NCBI GenBank assembly: GCA_015065615.1
Contig: SVPY01000004.1
Location: 1-64,000, forward strand
Reading direction: 5' to 3'
DNA length: 64,000 nucleotides
Origin: Oscillospiraceae bacterium
Lineage (GTDB): Bacteria; Bacillota; Clostridia; Oscillospirales; Acutalibacteraceae
In this document: piece by piece, positions 15,642 to 24,903 of the stretch
Layout: the number at the start of each line of letters is the position of its first letter
How positions within the stretch are numbered: position 1 is the first letter of the stretch
Notes under the pieces: model-generated
Seen by the model: the letters and a program-made list of their open reading frames with translations, nothing else
What the model was told of the DNA's origin: nothing
The model's database searches: none
Translations under genes and position numbers: made by a program

Positions 15642-17333
15642 TTACATGGACTCCGGTGCGTCTATCTTTAAAAGTGTTAAAACGTTCTTGATAACTGTTT
15701 TAGCCGCAACGGAAAGGTAGAGACGTGCGTACATTAAATCTTCCTCCTCGCCGCGTACTCTGCAGGCGTTGTAGAACTTGTGGAAGAGTGTTGCTAATGT
15801 AAGAACGTAACGGGTGATTCTTGCAGGGTCGTAATCCTTGGCGGCGGCAATAATCTCGTCGGTGTAGGATGCGATGTGGCGGATAAGCTCTGTTTCCTCG
15901 GATTTAACAAGGAGGGAAAGTTCCTTTTCCGTGCAGTCCTTAACCTTGATGCCGTCGACTTCAAGGTTTCTTAAAATACTGCAGATTCTTGCGTGGGCGT
16001 ACTGAACGTAATAAACGGGGTTATCGGAATTATTCTGAATGGCAAGGTCCAAATCGAAGTCAAACTGGGAGTTGGGCTCGCGCAGATTAAAGAAGAATCT
16101 TGCGGCATCGATGGGAACTTCCTCTAAAAGTGTGTTGAGGGTAATTGCCTTGCCGCTTCTCTTAGAAAGCTTAATTGTTTCGCCGTCGCGAACAAGACGA
16201 ACCATCTGCATAATTACGATGTCGAGCTTACTTGAATCTACGCCGTAAGCATCCAAAGCGCCTTTAAGTCTTGTGATGTAGCCGTGGTGGTCGGCGCCGA
16301 GAATGTTGATAGCCTTATCGTAGCCGCGGGTAACGAGCTTATTGTAGTGGTAAGCAATATCGGGTACGATGTAGGTGGGGATACCGTTATCACGGACTAA
16401 AACTATATCCTTTTCATTGCCGAAGTCTGTAGCCTTAAACCATGTAGCGCCGTCCTTTTCGTAGGTTACGCCCTTTTCCTTCATGGTGTTTATTACGTCC
16501 CAAACAGAGCCGTCATTATGAAGTGTGCTCTCCTTAAACCACTTATCGTAAACTATGCGGTACTTCTTGAGGTCTCTTTCAAGGCCTTCAATGTTTAAAG
16601 GAAGTGCGTAAGCAACCAAAGCGTCGCGTCTTGTTTTGCTATCAGTATTTACGTACTTATCGCCTTCGATCTCACGGAAGTTCTTAGCGTGGTTAATAAT
16701 ATCCTCGCCGTGGTAAGCATCCTCGGGCATCTCGATGGAGCTATCGAAAAGCTGGAGGTATCTTGTTTCTAAGCTTGTGGCAAACTTTTCGATCTGGTTA
16801 CCTGAGTCGTTAATATAGAATTCGCGGTGTGTCTCATAGCCTGCGGCAGAAAGCACGCTTGCAAGGCAGTCACCAATAGCGCCGCCGCGGGCATTACCGA
16901 TGTGCATAGGGCCTGTTGGGTTAGCGGAAACGAATTCAACCAAAACCTTTTTGCCTTCACCGTAATTGCTCTTGCCGTAATTCTCGCCTAAATTGAATAC
17001 GTCGTTTAAAATAGCTGCATTATATTTTGCGTTATTTAAGAAGAAGTTGATAAAGCCGGGACCTGCGATTTCAGCTTTCTCAAAGAATGTACCTTCTAAA
17101 TCCATATTCTGAAGCATAGCTTCGGCAATCATTTTGGGAGCCTTTCTGAAAGCTCTTGCGCCTGCCATAGCGGCGTTGGTAGCGAAATCACCGTGGCTTC
17201 TGTCGGCAGGGATCTCAATATTGAACTTAGGGCATTCCGCCTCTTGGAGTGCACCTGAAGCGATGGCTTTATTAATACTGTTTTCAATAATGTTTTTAAG
17301 TTCAAGGCGAACTTCATTTACAATTTTAGACAT
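15642..17333 (-). CDS. argS: Arginyl-tRNA synthetase
   Basis: Class I synthetase that charges tRNA-Arg in the cytoplasm. The 563-residue length is normal. An N-terminal Arg-S additional domain (about 1-90) precedes the catalytic core with the HIGH-type motif PMHIGNARGG near residue 137 and the KMSKS-type motif KLSKRSGK near 383. The C-terminal DALR anticodon-binding domain ends the protein. It is the last gene of the ddl-murI operon, 40 nt after the DUF1934 gene, an arrangement often seen in Clostridia for the last two. A hairpin at 15615-15640 directly follows the stop and may end transcription, though it lacks a strong T-run. Confidence 0.97.
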   Translation of the reverse strand: MSKIVNEVRLELKNIIENSINKAIASGALQEAECPKFNIEIPADRSHGDFATNAAMAGARAFRKAPKMIAEAMLQNMDLEGTFFEKAEIAGPGFINFFLNNAKYNAAILNDVFNLGENYGKSNYGEGKKVLVEFVSANPTGPMHIGNARGGAIGDCLASVLSAAGYETHREFYINDSGNQIEKFATSLETRYLQLFDSSIEMPEDAYHGEDIINHAKNFREIEGDKYVNTDSKTRRDALVAYALPLNIEGLERDLKKYRIVYDKWFKESTLHNDGSVWDVINTMKEKGVTYEKDGATWFKATDFGNEKDIVLVRDNGIPTYIVPDIAYHYNKLVTRGYDKAINILGADHHGYITRLKGALDAYGVDSSKLDIVIMQMVRLVRDGETIKLSKRSGKAITLNTLLEEVPIDAARFFFNLREPNSQFDFDLDLAIQNNSDNPVYYVQYAHARICSILRNLEVDGIKVKDCTEKELSLLVKSEETELIRHIASYTDEIIAAAKDYDPARITRYVLTLATLFHKFYNACRVRGEEEDLMYARLYLSVAAKTVIKNVLTLLKIDAPESM

Positions 17334-17373
17334 TTTTTAATTCCTCCGAATTATTGATTAAATTGATTGTTTA

Positions 17374-17805
17374 TTAAAAAGGTTGTACCGTAAGGTCAAG
17401 GGTATTGTAGCTGCAGAGGCTTCCGTTTAAGCTTAAGGTGTAGGAGAGGTGAAGCTCTCCGCCCTTTTCTGTAAGCTCGTCGATAACCTTATCGGTATAA
17501 ATACCGAAGGTCATGGGGCCGAATTCCGTGGCGTAAATGCAGTTGTGGCGCTTATCCTTTTCCATAATAAGCTTGGTTTCGGTGCCCTGCTTCTGCATGG
17601 TCACACTTTGATTTTCCACCTTTAAAAATACTTTGCGGGAGACATCGGCGCGCTCCTCGTCGTATTCAAGATAGGTTATATATTTTGATTTTCCGCCGTC
17701 ATTTTCGCTTGTACGGAAAGTACCGGTGCTGTCGTAGGAGATGATTTCGGGAGTATCGTCTTCGGTAATTTTCTGAGTTCCTTTTATAAGAATTTTACAT
17801 TCCAT
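17374..17805 (-). CDS. DUF1934 (YwiB-like) domain protein
   Basis: A 143-residue protein matching DUF1934, a small beta-barrel (calycin-like) family that in Firmicutes is typically encoded next to argS. Visible family features are the opening ILIKGTQK, a central YLEYDEE and a C-terminal strand set ending in a LDLTVQPF-type segment. No catalytic motif is evident and the function is unknown. Its start codon overlaps the murI stop region by one nucleotide, and argS follows after 40 nt, so it belongs to the same transcript. Confidence 0.88.
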   Translation of the reverse strand: MECKILIKGTQKITEDDTPEIISYDSTGTFRTSENDGGKSKYITYLEYDEERADVSRKVFLKVENQSVTMQKQGTETKLIMEKDKRHNCIYATEFGPMTFGIYTDKVIDELTEKGGELHLSYTLSLNGSLCSYNTLDLTVQPF

Positions 17806-18695
17806 CAGTCGGCTCCTCCCACGTTGCGCTTATATTTACCGATATCTATCCTCTCAACCTCGCCGTCGATTTCGCCCTGAAGGAAAATTTCGGCAATGTT
17901 TTTGAAATTCTCGGTATCGTCGCTTACGTTATAGCTGTATGAGGGGCTTGCGCCCTTGTTTTCAAGATTTTCTTTAAGGATAATTTCCTTTACGTATCTG
18001 GCGGTCTCTTTGCCGCTGTCGATTAAAGTGACCTTTTCGCCCATAACTTTTCTGATAACGGGAGCGATAATGGGGAAGTGGGTGCAGCCTAAAATAAGGG
18101 TATCCACACCTGCTTCAATAATATTTTGAAGATATTTTTTGGCAACTAAAATAGTAACCTCGTTATCTTCCTCAATAAATCCGTTTTCCACAAGGGAAAC
18201 GAACAGGGGGCAGGCTTGGCTTATTACCAGTATATCGGAATCGAGAGCGCTTATGGCTTTATTGAATGAGCCGCTTTTAACCGTGGCGCCCGTGCCGATA
18301 ACACCTATTTTTTTATTTTTGGTAGCTCTCACCGCAGCCTGAGCGGTAGGTGAGATTACGTCGATATAAGGTACGGGGAGTTTAGAGAGCTCCTCTTTTG
18401 CGCTGGAGCTAACTGTACCGCAGGCGGCAACTACGAGCTTAACGCCTTTTTCAAGAAGAAAGTTAGCGTCCTGGGAAGCGTAGCGGATAATGGTGCTTTT
18501 ACTTCTGGTGCCGTAGGGGACTCTGCCCGTATCGCCGAAATATACTATGCTCTCGTTGGGGAGCACTTTTTTTAATTCTTTTACTGCCGTTAAACCGCCG
18601 AGACCTGAATCGAACACGCCTATGGGTTTATTGTTTTCGTTATAAAGGTTCTGCAAGATGTGAAGTTCACACCCTTTCAATTTATTTGGACTCAT
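17805..18695 (-). CDS. murI: Glutamate racemase
   Basis: Makes D-glutamate for peptidoglycan precursors. Family motifs are GVFDSGLGGLTA (27-38), YFGDTGRVPYG (52-62), the first catalytic Cys92 in AACGTVSS and the second in LILGCTHFP. The Asn that usually follows the first Cys (CNT) is Gly here (CGT), a substitution to check but probably tolerated. The open frame begins 22 residues earlier than typical racemases and overlaps the upstream gene by 14 nt. No good ribosome site precedes the ATG, so the true start may be a later non-ATG codon. It shares an operon with ddl, joining two D-amino-acid steps of wall synthesis. Confidence 0.93.
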   Translation of the reverse strand: MSPNKLKGCELHILQNLYNENNKPIGVFDSGLGGLTAVKELKKVLPNESIVYFGDTGRVPYGTRSKSTIIRYASQDANFLLEKGVKLVVAACGTVSSSAKEELSKLPVPYIDVISPTAQAAVRATKNKKIGVIGTGATVKSGSFNKAISALDSDILVISQACPLFVSLVENGFIEEDNEVTILVAKKYLQNIIEAGVDTLILGCTHFPIIAPVIRKVMGEKVTLIDSGKETARYVKEIILKENLENKGASPSYSYNVSDDTENFKNIAEIFLQGEIDGEVERIDIGKYKRNVGGAD

Positions 18696-20328
18696 TTACA
18701 AAAATATCGTCCATACTGTCGTATATGAAAAGTACGTGTTGGTCGGTATTTAAAACCAGACCTGCGTAATTTAATTTCTCTTTTAAAGTTGTTTCGTTAT
18801 ATTCCTGTTTTGTAAAGAGAAGGAATATTTTGCCCTCGTGTTCATCCTCGCCGAAATCCTTAACGTGGAGCCAGTTGTGGTAACGGTCAAGCTCTGTAAC
18901 CGGCTCGTTGGAGTACCAGGTTCTTACTTCTATTTTACCGTTGGAAAGCTCCGTCATAACGTTTGCATTCCAGAAGGTAGCGTAGCCCTCGTAGCAATCG
19001 TGCATCATAATGATTTCAGCTGCTTCGCCAAGCTTTCTTGTAGGGCGGTAATTGTTATATACGGTTAATACGGAGAAGGAGTTAACCGTAAGAATGAAAA
19101 ACAAAAGAGCCGCAACGCCGAATCTTACAAGCTTAATGCCAAGCATATTATCCGTAAGCTTTTTGGGGCATATATATTTTACGTAAATTGTAAGCAGGGG
19201 AACGAAGAAAATGAAGTTGGGAAGTAAATAACGCCTTGTGTATTCGAAGTTGGTGGTGGTGTAAATTGTTACCATAACAAGGAAACCCAGTAGTGAGTAA
19301 AGGGCGATAATGAGCTCGCTGTCTTTTATCTTGTTGTGGCGTATAATAAGGGAGAACATAGCGGTGATAACGAGGATGAAGAGGAACATTGAGGCTATGG
19401 CAATAAAGGTATCCCATTTACTGCCCGTGAAAGCATCGCTGCCCATTAAATCCGTAAAGCCTGTGATAACTCTTATTAATCCTTCGTAGGAAAATTCCTC
19501 GTTGAAGCTTATACCGCCGAAATAGTGGAAGCTGAAAATACTGCGGAAAAGAGTCTGGTTAACTATATATCCTCCCGCACCGATTAAGGCGGCGGAAAGG
19601 GAGACTATAAAGAATTTTATGTAGCTGTTGTGTATTAATTCTCTTCTTTCAAGCTCCAAAAGCTTAGGCAGCTTTAAAAGAAGGAGCAGAAGTGAGGCGC
19701 CGAATAAGGGGACGAATAAAACGCACAACTGCCTTAAACCGCCGAGGCAGCTTACAAAACTTAAAAGCCCCATTAAAACGCTATAGGTAATTACGCCTTT
19801 TTTGGTTTTGCTTTTAAGAAATGCAAAAAGCATTCCCAAAAATACGAAGCTTATGGCAACGTGGGGAACGTAGTAGGATGCGTAAAGCATCATTTTGAAA
19901 TATTCGTTTGAAAAGGGCATAAGCAAAATTCCCATAATATAGGGAATATATTTTTTAAGCCCTGCGTGGTACGCCATATAGGCGCTGCTTGAAGCGAGAA
20001 TAAGGGAGTTTATAAGGCTGCCTAAATATCTTACTAAGCCCCAGTTATCGGTAAACTCAAAAAGGGTTTTGTAAACTATCTGGGTATTTAATACTCTTAC
20101 CTCGGTGGAATAGTACCAGTCGGTGGAAAGAATACCGCCGTTATCGGCCAGGAGCTTACCTAAAACGAGCTCTGAGCTCATATCGGAATCAAGCATCTTG
20201 CCCGAGCAGTCGCTTAAGTAAACGGCTAAGCTGATAAATGCCAAAAGAGGGAATAAATATGGAAGTACCGATTTTAGGATGTTTAATACTTTGTACCTTG
20301 AACCTATAAAAATTCTTTGTTTTTCCAT
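18682..20328 (-). CDS. Polytopic membrane protein, GT-C-like, copy 2
   Basis: A 548-residue protein with about ten or more hydrophobic helices and a soluble C-terminal domain of roughly 120 residues (YEGYATFWNANVMTEL onward). The extracytoplasmic loop after the first helix, with SDMSSELVLGKLLADNGG, has the early acidic residue and layout of GT-C glycosyltransferases that use lipid-linked sugars, but family membership is only an inference. It is a paralogue of the next gene upstream; both share LVRYLG, VSCLGGLRQLC, EYTxRYL and NWLHVKDFG-type stretches. It lies between that copy and murI, overlapping murI by 14 nt, in a wall-precursor operon. Confidence 0.7.
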   Translation of the reverse strand: MEKQRIFIGSRYKVLNILKSVLPYLFPLLAFISLAVYLSDCSGKMLDSDMSSELVLGKLLADNGGILSTDWYYSTEVRVLNTQIVYKTLFEFTDNWGLVRYLGSLINSLILASSSAYMAYHAGLKKYIPYIMGILLMPFSNEYFKMMLYASYYVPHVAISFVFLGMLFAFLKSKTKKGVITYSVLMGLLSFVSCLGGLRQLCVLFVPLFGASLLLLLLKLPKLLELERRELIHNSYIKFFIVSLSAALIGAGGYIVNQTLFRSIFSFHYFGGISFNEEFSYEGLIRVITGFTDLMGSDAFTGSKWDTFIAIASMFLFILVITAMFSLIIRHNKIKDSELIIALYSLLGFLVMVTIYTTTNFEYTRRYLLPNFIFFVPLLTIYVKYICPKKLTDNMLGIKLVRFGVAALLFFILTVNSFSVLTVYNNYRPTRKLGEAAEIIMMHDCYEGYATFWNANVMTELSNGKIEVRTWYSNEPVTELDRYHNWLHVKDFGEDEHEGKIFLLFTKQEYNETTLKEKLNYAGLVLNTDQHVLFIYDSMDDIFVNESK

Positions 20329-20369
20329 ATTTATTCCTCCTGTTTTCTTAAAGTCGGGTTTAGGTCAAT

Positions 20370-21977
20370 TTATTTGTATATATCGCTGTAATCGTCGTAA
20401 ACAAAGAGTACGTACTGAGTTGTGTTAAGTACCTTGCCCTTCATATCGAGGCTATCTTTAAGTCTTGACTGATTATATTCGTCTGTAGTAAAGAGCAGGA
20501 ATACTTTGCCTTCGGCATCTTTTTTGCCAAAATCCTTAACATGGAGCCATCTGTGATAATTATCAAGAACATCTATGGGTGCGTTTGTGTTCCACGTTCT
20601 TACTTTCAGCTTACCGTCAGTAATTTCTGTCATAATGTTTGCATTCCAGAAAGTAGCGTAGCCTTCGGTGCAGCCTTTATTTAAAATGATTTGTGCCATT
20701 TGCTTAATAGCATTATTTCCTTTTGTGCTGCCTCTTTCCGCATAAGTTAAGTTGGAAGGAAGAATCATAAACACTACAAGTAAAATTGCGATTATGGATT
20801 TGAGGGAACATTTCCACTTAATGCCGCCAAGTAAGTTAGCGTAAGATATATAAACCATAACTGCGGCAGGAATTAAATAACGGTGTGTGTACTCGAAATC
20901 TGTGAAACCGTACATAATAAACATTACGGCAAATCCCATGGCTGTAAAGAGTGAAATGAAAACCTGTGAGATTGTAAAATCTTTATGATTTTTAAGTACT
21001 TTGTAAATAGAGTAAATGCCAAAGCCCATAAGAAGGAAGGTTGCCACGTTAACCAAAGTCTGGCCGGAGAAAACCTTATCCCCATGCTGGTAACCATAGA
21101 AATTAAAGAAGCCTTTAATTGTTTCTAAAATTCTATCCCAATTGAACTCTGTGAAATATATGTAGTTAAAATTATGGAATGCGAAATATTTACGGAACTC
21201 GGTTTCACTTATATGATAACCCCATACACCGAAAAGTGAGGTTAAAATTGCGGCACCTGTGAATATAACATAGGGGTTTGTGATTAATTCTTTAAGCTTT
21301 AATCCTTTTAATTCTTTGTGCTTGATAAAAAGCATTAAAGCTACTGCCATCATCATAGGAGCGAAAAGAATGCAAAGCTGTCTTAATCCGCCAAGGCAGC
21401 TTACAAAAGCAAGTAAACAAGCCAAAACAATGTAAATAATTTTTGCATATAACTTACGTGCTTTTAAAAGTGAGAACATAAAGCCTAAAAATACAAAGGT
21501 AATGGCAATATGTGGCACGTAGTAGCTGCCGAAAAGTACGATATCAAAATACTGGTAGGAAATAGGTAAAAGCAAAATACCCATAACAAAGGGAATAAAC
21601 TTTTTAAGACCCATTGTGAAAGTAATGTAGCCACCTGAAAGTGAAAGTATAAGTGCATTTATAAGGCAGCCTAAATATCTTACAAGGTGCCAGTTATTGG
21701 TAAAGTGGAAAAGAGTTTTATAAACTATCTGTGTGTTTAATACTCTTACCTCGGTGGAATAAAACCAATTTGTGGAAAGTAACCCGCCCTCTTCTGAAAG
21801 AAGTTTACCTAAAACTAATTCAGAGCTGTGGTCGGAGTTAATTAAGTTATCGGTACCGCCGCTTAAGAAAACTGCAAGATTTATAAAAGCTAAAATAGGG
21901 AAGAGATAGGGAAGCGCAGCTTTTAAAATATTAAATATTTTTTGATTCTTATTAAAGAAATTTCGCACCTTTTCCAT
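20370..21977 (-). CDS. Polytopic membrane protein, GT-C-like, copy 1
   Basis: A 535-residue paralogue of the 18682 gene with the same architecture. It has a short basic N-terminus, a first helix (about 20-40), a large loop with SDHSSELVLGKLL, many further helices and a C-terminal soluble domain with YATFWNANIMTE and WLHVKDFGKKD. The two copies are tandem, 41 nt apart, and share the same residues in both the loop and the tail, so they arose by duplication. Located 25 nt after ddl, it may attach sugars to a wall-linked polymer or lipid carrier. No function is proven. Confidence 0.7.
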   Translation of the reverse strand: MEKVRNFFNKNQKIFNILKAALPYLFPILAFINLAVFLSGGTDNLINSDHSSELVLGKLLSEEGGLLSTNWFYSTEVRVLNTQIVYKTLFHFTNNWHLVRYLGCLINALILSLSGGYITFTMGLKKFIPFVMGILLLPISYQYFDIVLFGSYYVPHIAITFVFLGFMFSLLKARKLYAKIIYIVLACLLAFVSCLGGLRQLCILFAPMMMAVALMLFIKHKELKGLKLKELITNPYVIFTGAAILTSLFGVWGYHISETEFRKYFAFHNFNYIYFTEFNWDRILETIKGFFNFYGYQHGDKVFSGQTLVNVATFLLMGFGIYSIYKVLKNHKDFTISQVFISLFTAMGFAVMFIMYGFTDFEYTHRYLIPAAVMVYISYANLLGGIKWKCSLKSIIAILLVVFMILPSNLTYAERGSTKGNNAIKQMAQIILNKGCTEGYATFWNANIMTEITDGKLKVRTWNTNAPIDVLDNYHRWLHVKDFGKKDAEGKVFLLFTTDEYNQSRLKDSLDMKGKVLNTTQYVLFVYDDYSDIYK

Positions 21978-22002
21978 TTTACCTTCTCCTTATTTTAAAA
22001 GC

Positions 22003-23070
22003 TTATGCCTTGTAAGCATAGTCAATAAGTTTTTCGATAAGAGTTTTAGAATCAACTCCGCTTGCATTCCAGAGCTTGGGGTACATACTTATGCTTGTAA
22101 AGCCGGGGAGTGTGTTTATTTCGTTTAAGATAACTCTCTCGGTATCCTTTTCAACAAAGAAATCCACACGGCTTAAACCCATACAGCCTAAGTGGCGGTA
22201 TGCTCTTATGGCGATTTTTCTTATCTCCTCCATTTTTTCCGCGCTTAAATTTGCGGGGATATATGTTTTGGAGGTGCCGTTCTTATATTTATCGTCATAA
22301 TCGTAGAAAGCCGCGGTAGCACCTATTTCGCCTACTACGGAAGCCTCGGGCTCGCGGTTACCCATAACGGCGCACTCAACCTCCTGACCTACAATGCCCT
22401 CCTCGATAACTATCTTCTTATCCTCCTTGGCGGCTTTGAAAATAGCTTCGTCAAGACCTTCGGGGGAATCTACCTTGCTGATGCCTACGGAAGAACCTGC
22501 GTTGGCGGGCTTTACGAATACGGGGAAGTTAAGCCTTGCACTTATCTTGTTCTTTATTTTCTCGGGCTCAGCATCAAATCTGTCTGCATAGAACCATAAG
22601 TAGTGAGCCTGCTCGATGTTGGCGGCGGAGAGAAGGGAGTGAGTTACCGCCTTATCCATTGTAATGGCGCTGGCTAAAGTATGGCAGCCTACGAAGGGGA
22701 TACCGCTCATTTTAAAGATGCCCTGAATTGTGCCGTCCTCACCGTTTTTGCCGTGAAGCACGGGGAAGATAACGTCAAGGGGAATTATATTAGCGCCCTT
22801 TTCGTCAAACACAACCATACCGTGAAGGTTCTTATCGGGTGCGATAAATGCTTTTTTGTTGTTTTCATCATTTACCCACATGCCGTTTTTGATGTTCTCG
22901 GTGGAGCCTTCGTAAAGGTACCATGCGCCGTCTTTAGTGATGCCGATGGTGTAAACGTTATATTTTTCTCTGTCAATATTATCAATTACAAAAGAGGAGG
23001 AGATAAGGGAAATTTCGTATTCAGAACTTTCGCCGCCGAATATAACGGCAATATTTTTCTTTTCAGCCAT
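22003..23070 (-). CDS. ddl: D-alanine--D-alanine ligase
   Basis: ATP-grasp ligase that joins two D-Ala residues for the peptidoglycan stem peptide. Its 355 residues include VIFGGESSEYEISLISS at the N-terminus, PVLHGKNGEDGTIQG (about 106-120), the ATP-grasp segment FVKPANAGSSVGISK (about 185-199), VECAVMGN and the C-terminal LNEINTLPGFTSISMYP. LPGFT with Tyr nearby is the D-Ala-D-Ala type rather than the D-lactate (vancomycin-resistance) type (family knowledge). It is the first gene of the six-gene operon and has a clear promoter at 23144-23172. Confidence 0.96.
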   Translation of the reverse strand: MAEKKNIAVIFGGESSEYEISLISSSFVIDNIDREKYNVYTIGITKDGAWYLYEGSTENIKNGMWVNDENNKKAFIAPDKNLHGMVVFDEKGANIIPLDVIFPVLHGKNGEDGTIQGIFKMSGIPFVGCHTLASAITMDKAVTHSLLSAANIEQAHYLWFYADRFDAEPEKIKNKISARLNFPVFVKPANAGSSVGISKVDSPEGLDEAIFKAAKEDKKIVIEEGIVGQEVECAVMGNREPEASVVGEIGATAAFYDYDDKYKNGTSKTYIPANLSAEKMEEIRKIAIRAYRHLGCMGLSRVDFFVEKDTERVILNEINTLPGFTSISMYPKLWNASGVDSKTLIEKLIDYAYKA

Positions 23071-23143
23071 AATATCAAACCTTTCTTATTGTTTAATTTA
23101 TTAAATTTAATTACGGACACACTTATCCATAATGAATCACATT

Positions 23144-23172
23144 ATTCTATCATAAAATGCGGAAATTTTCAA
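23144..23172 (-). promoter_or_regulatory. Promoter of the ddl-murI-argS operon
   Basis: On the minus strand, TTGAAA (23167-23172) and TAGAAT (23144-23149) are 17 nt apart, with TGA directly before the -10. It is the only strong promoter I see for the six genes, whose internal gaps are 25, 41, -14, -1 and 40 nt. Confidence 0.75.
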
Positions 23173-23355
23173 GCGTTTGGGGGAGATTATCTGTGTTTTT
23201 CTATGCTTACCACTGTGTTGATTATTTCAAAAGGTATAAAGCAAAAGATGAATAATCGGCAATATTAATATTCATTAGCACCGCATGAACTATTGATAAA
23301 TAAATAGCTTCAGCTAAAAAGAACGCAGAAAAGTAAACAAAATTAACTTGAAAAA

Positions 23356-23385
23356 GATTGCAGGAGTAAATTTTGCAGTCTTTTT
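23356..23385 (+). terminator. Orphan terminator upstream of metK
   Basis: A 7-bp stem GATTGCA/TGCAGTC (23356-23362 with 23374-23380, one G-T pair) followed by TTTTT has the form of a plus-strand terminator. No gene precedes it on that strand: 23173-23355 holds only a poor 21-codon frame at 23202 with no ribosome site. It may end a small RNA or mark a lost gene. Confidence 0.5.
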
Positions 23386-23425
23386 ATATATGTATATGTA
23401 AGTATCAGAAATTATTCGCTGAGTA

Positions 23426-23454
23426 TTGACAAAATTCTCTTTTTATGCTAAAAT
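23426..23454 (+). promoter_or_regulatory. Promoter of metK
   Basis: Consensus TTGACA (23426-23431), a 17-nt spacer and TAAAAT (23449-23454) with a TGC extension place the start near 23461. The riboswitch aptamer would then be the first part of the transcript. Confidence 0.85.
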
Positions 23455-23477
23455 ATTTGCCGTTAAATTAAATATTA

Positions 23478-23585
23478 CCTTATCAAGAGTGGCGGAGGGA
23501 CAGGCCCTGTGATGCCCGGCAACCTGATTACCGAAAGGTAAAAAAGGTGCTAATTCCTGCGAAATGTTTATTTCGGTAGATGAGG
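23478..23585 (+). ncRNA. SAM-I (S-box) riboswitch
   Basis: The leader contains the S-box core in order: CTTATCAAGAGTGGCGGAGG, the GGCCC/GATGCCC region, GGCAACC, GGTGCTAATTCCTGC and the closing GATGAGG. P1 pairs 23478-23484 with 23579-23585. S-box RNAs bind S-adenosylmethionine and turn off methionine and SAM genes. Its place before metK fits end-product control, and a terminator hairpin follows. Confidence 0.95.
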
Positions 23586-23593
23586 CGAACATA

Positions 23594-23620
23594 GCGTTCC
23601 CTCTAAGGGAGCGCATTTTT
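23594..23620 (+). terminator. Riboswitch-controlled terminator
   Basis: A 9-bp stem (23594-23602 with 23606-23614, arm GCGTTCCCT), a 3-nt loop and ATTTTT form the expression platform of the SAM-I riboswitch. SAM binding is expected to favour it and stop transcription before metK. Confidence 0.85.
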
Positions 23621-23670
23621 AATGTCTACAACTAAAATTTTGATAAGAAATTAAAAAAAGGAGAAAAATT

Positions 23671-24864
23671 ATGAGCGACAAGAAAAGATTTTTATTCACA
23701 TCCGAGTCCGTAACAGAAGGTCATCCCGATAAGGTTTGCGACCAGATTTCCGACGCAGTTTTAGATGCTATTATTGCCAAGGACCCTCAGGCTCACGTAG
23801 CTTGCGAAACAACCGCTACAACAGGCGTTGTTCACGTTATGGGTGAAATTTCCACAAATTGTTATGTTGATATCAACGAGATTACAAGAAGAGTAGTTAA
23901 CGAAATCGGTTACGATAACGCAGAGTGCGGCTTCAACGGCAATAACTGCGCTGTTTTAACTTCCATTGATATGCAGTCCCCCGATATCGCTATGGGTGTT
24001 AACCAGTCCTATGAAGTTCAGAAGGGTACTTCCACAGACGAAAACGATTTAATCGGCGCAGGCGACCAGGGTATGATGTTCGGCTTTGCCTGCGATGAAA
24101 CTCCTGAGCTTATGCCTATGGCTATCTCTCTTGCTCACAAGCTTTCTAAACAGCTTACTAAAGTAAGAAAAGAAAAAACTCTTACATATTTAAGACCCGA
24201 CGGCAAAACTCAGGTTACTGTTGAATACGAGGGCGACAAGGCAGTGAGAGTAGATGCAGTTGTTGTTTCCACTCAGCATAATCCCGACGTTGATATCGAA
24301 GTTATCCGTAAGGATATGGTTGAGTATGTTATTAAGCCCATTATCCCTGCTGAATTAATCGACGAGAACACAAAGTTCTACGTTAACCCCACAGGCAGAT
24401 TCGTAATCGGCGGTCCCGTTGGCGATAGCGGCTTAACAGGCAGAAAGATTATAGTAGATACATACGGCGGCTACGGCAGACACGGCGGCGGCGCTTTCTC
24501 CGGTAAGGACCCCACAAAGGTAGACAGAAGCGCAGCTTACGCAGCAAGACACGTAGCTAAGAACATCGTAGCAGCTAAGCTTGCAAAGAAGTGCGAAGTT
24601 CAGCTTGCTTACGCTATCGGTGTTGCACGTCCCGTTTCCGTAATGATCGATACCTTCGGCACAGGCGTATGCTCCGACGAAAAACTCAGCGAAGCAGTTA
24701 ACAAGGTATTTGATTTAAGACCCAACGCAATTATCAATAACCTTAAGCTCAGAAACCCCATCTACCGCCCCTTAGCAGCTTACGGCCACATGGGCAGAGA
24801 AGAGCTGGGTGTTGAATGGGAAAAGACAAATAAAGTTCAGGAGCTTTTAGAAGCTGTAAAATAA
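23671..24864 (+). CDS. metK: S-adenosylmethionine synthetase
   Basis: Makes SAM from methionine and ATP. The 397-residue product has the family signatures: [20 protein letters not shown] near the N-terminus with the ATP/Mg-binding His, [12 protein letters not shown] (about 127-138), and [19 protein letters not shown] (about 271-289). The start follows AAAGGAG at good spacing. It is transcribed alone from its own promoter under the SAM-I riboswitch and ends at the terminator at 24877. Codon use is regular and C-rich at third positions, as in a highly expressed gene. Confidence 0.98.
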   Translation: MSDKKRFLFTSESVTEGHPDKVCDQISDAVLDAIIAKDPQAHVACETTATTGVVHVMGEISTNCYVDINEITRRVVNEIGYDNAECGFNGNNCAVLTSIDMQSPDIAMGVNQSYEVQKGTSTDENDLIGAGDQGMMFGFACDETPELMPMAISLAHKLSKQLTKVRKEKTLTYLRPDGKTQVTVEYEGDKAVRVDAVVVSTQHNPDVDIEVIRKDMVEYVIKPIIPAELIDENTKFYVNPTGRFVIGGPVGDSGLTGRKIIVDTYGGYGRHGGGAFSGKDPTKVDRSAAYAARHVAKNIVAAKLAKKCEVQLAYAIGVARPVSVMIDTFGTGVCSDEKLSEAVNKVFDLRPNAIINNLKLRNPIYRPLAAYGHMGREELGVEWEKTNKVQELLEAVK

Positions 24865-24876
24865 TATAAATTCATT

Positions 24877-24903
24877 GGGAGGGTTTTACACCCTCCCTTT
24901 TTT
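24877..24903 (+). terminator. Terminator of metK
   Basis: Stem GGGAGGGT/ACCCTCCC (24877-24884 with 24890-24897) with a 5-nt loop and TTTTTT. The -35 box of the next promoter lies in its loop. Confidence 0.92.

Noticed and set aside
22681..23268. A plus-strand open frame of 195 codons opposite ddl
   Set aside because: It lies mostly antisense to the well-supported ddl gene, has no ribosome site, and its translation shows no domain. It is a shadow of ddl codons.
23202..23268. A 21-codon frame before the orphan terminator at 23356
   Set aside because: No ribosome site and no promoter in front; it ends 88 nt before the hairpin.
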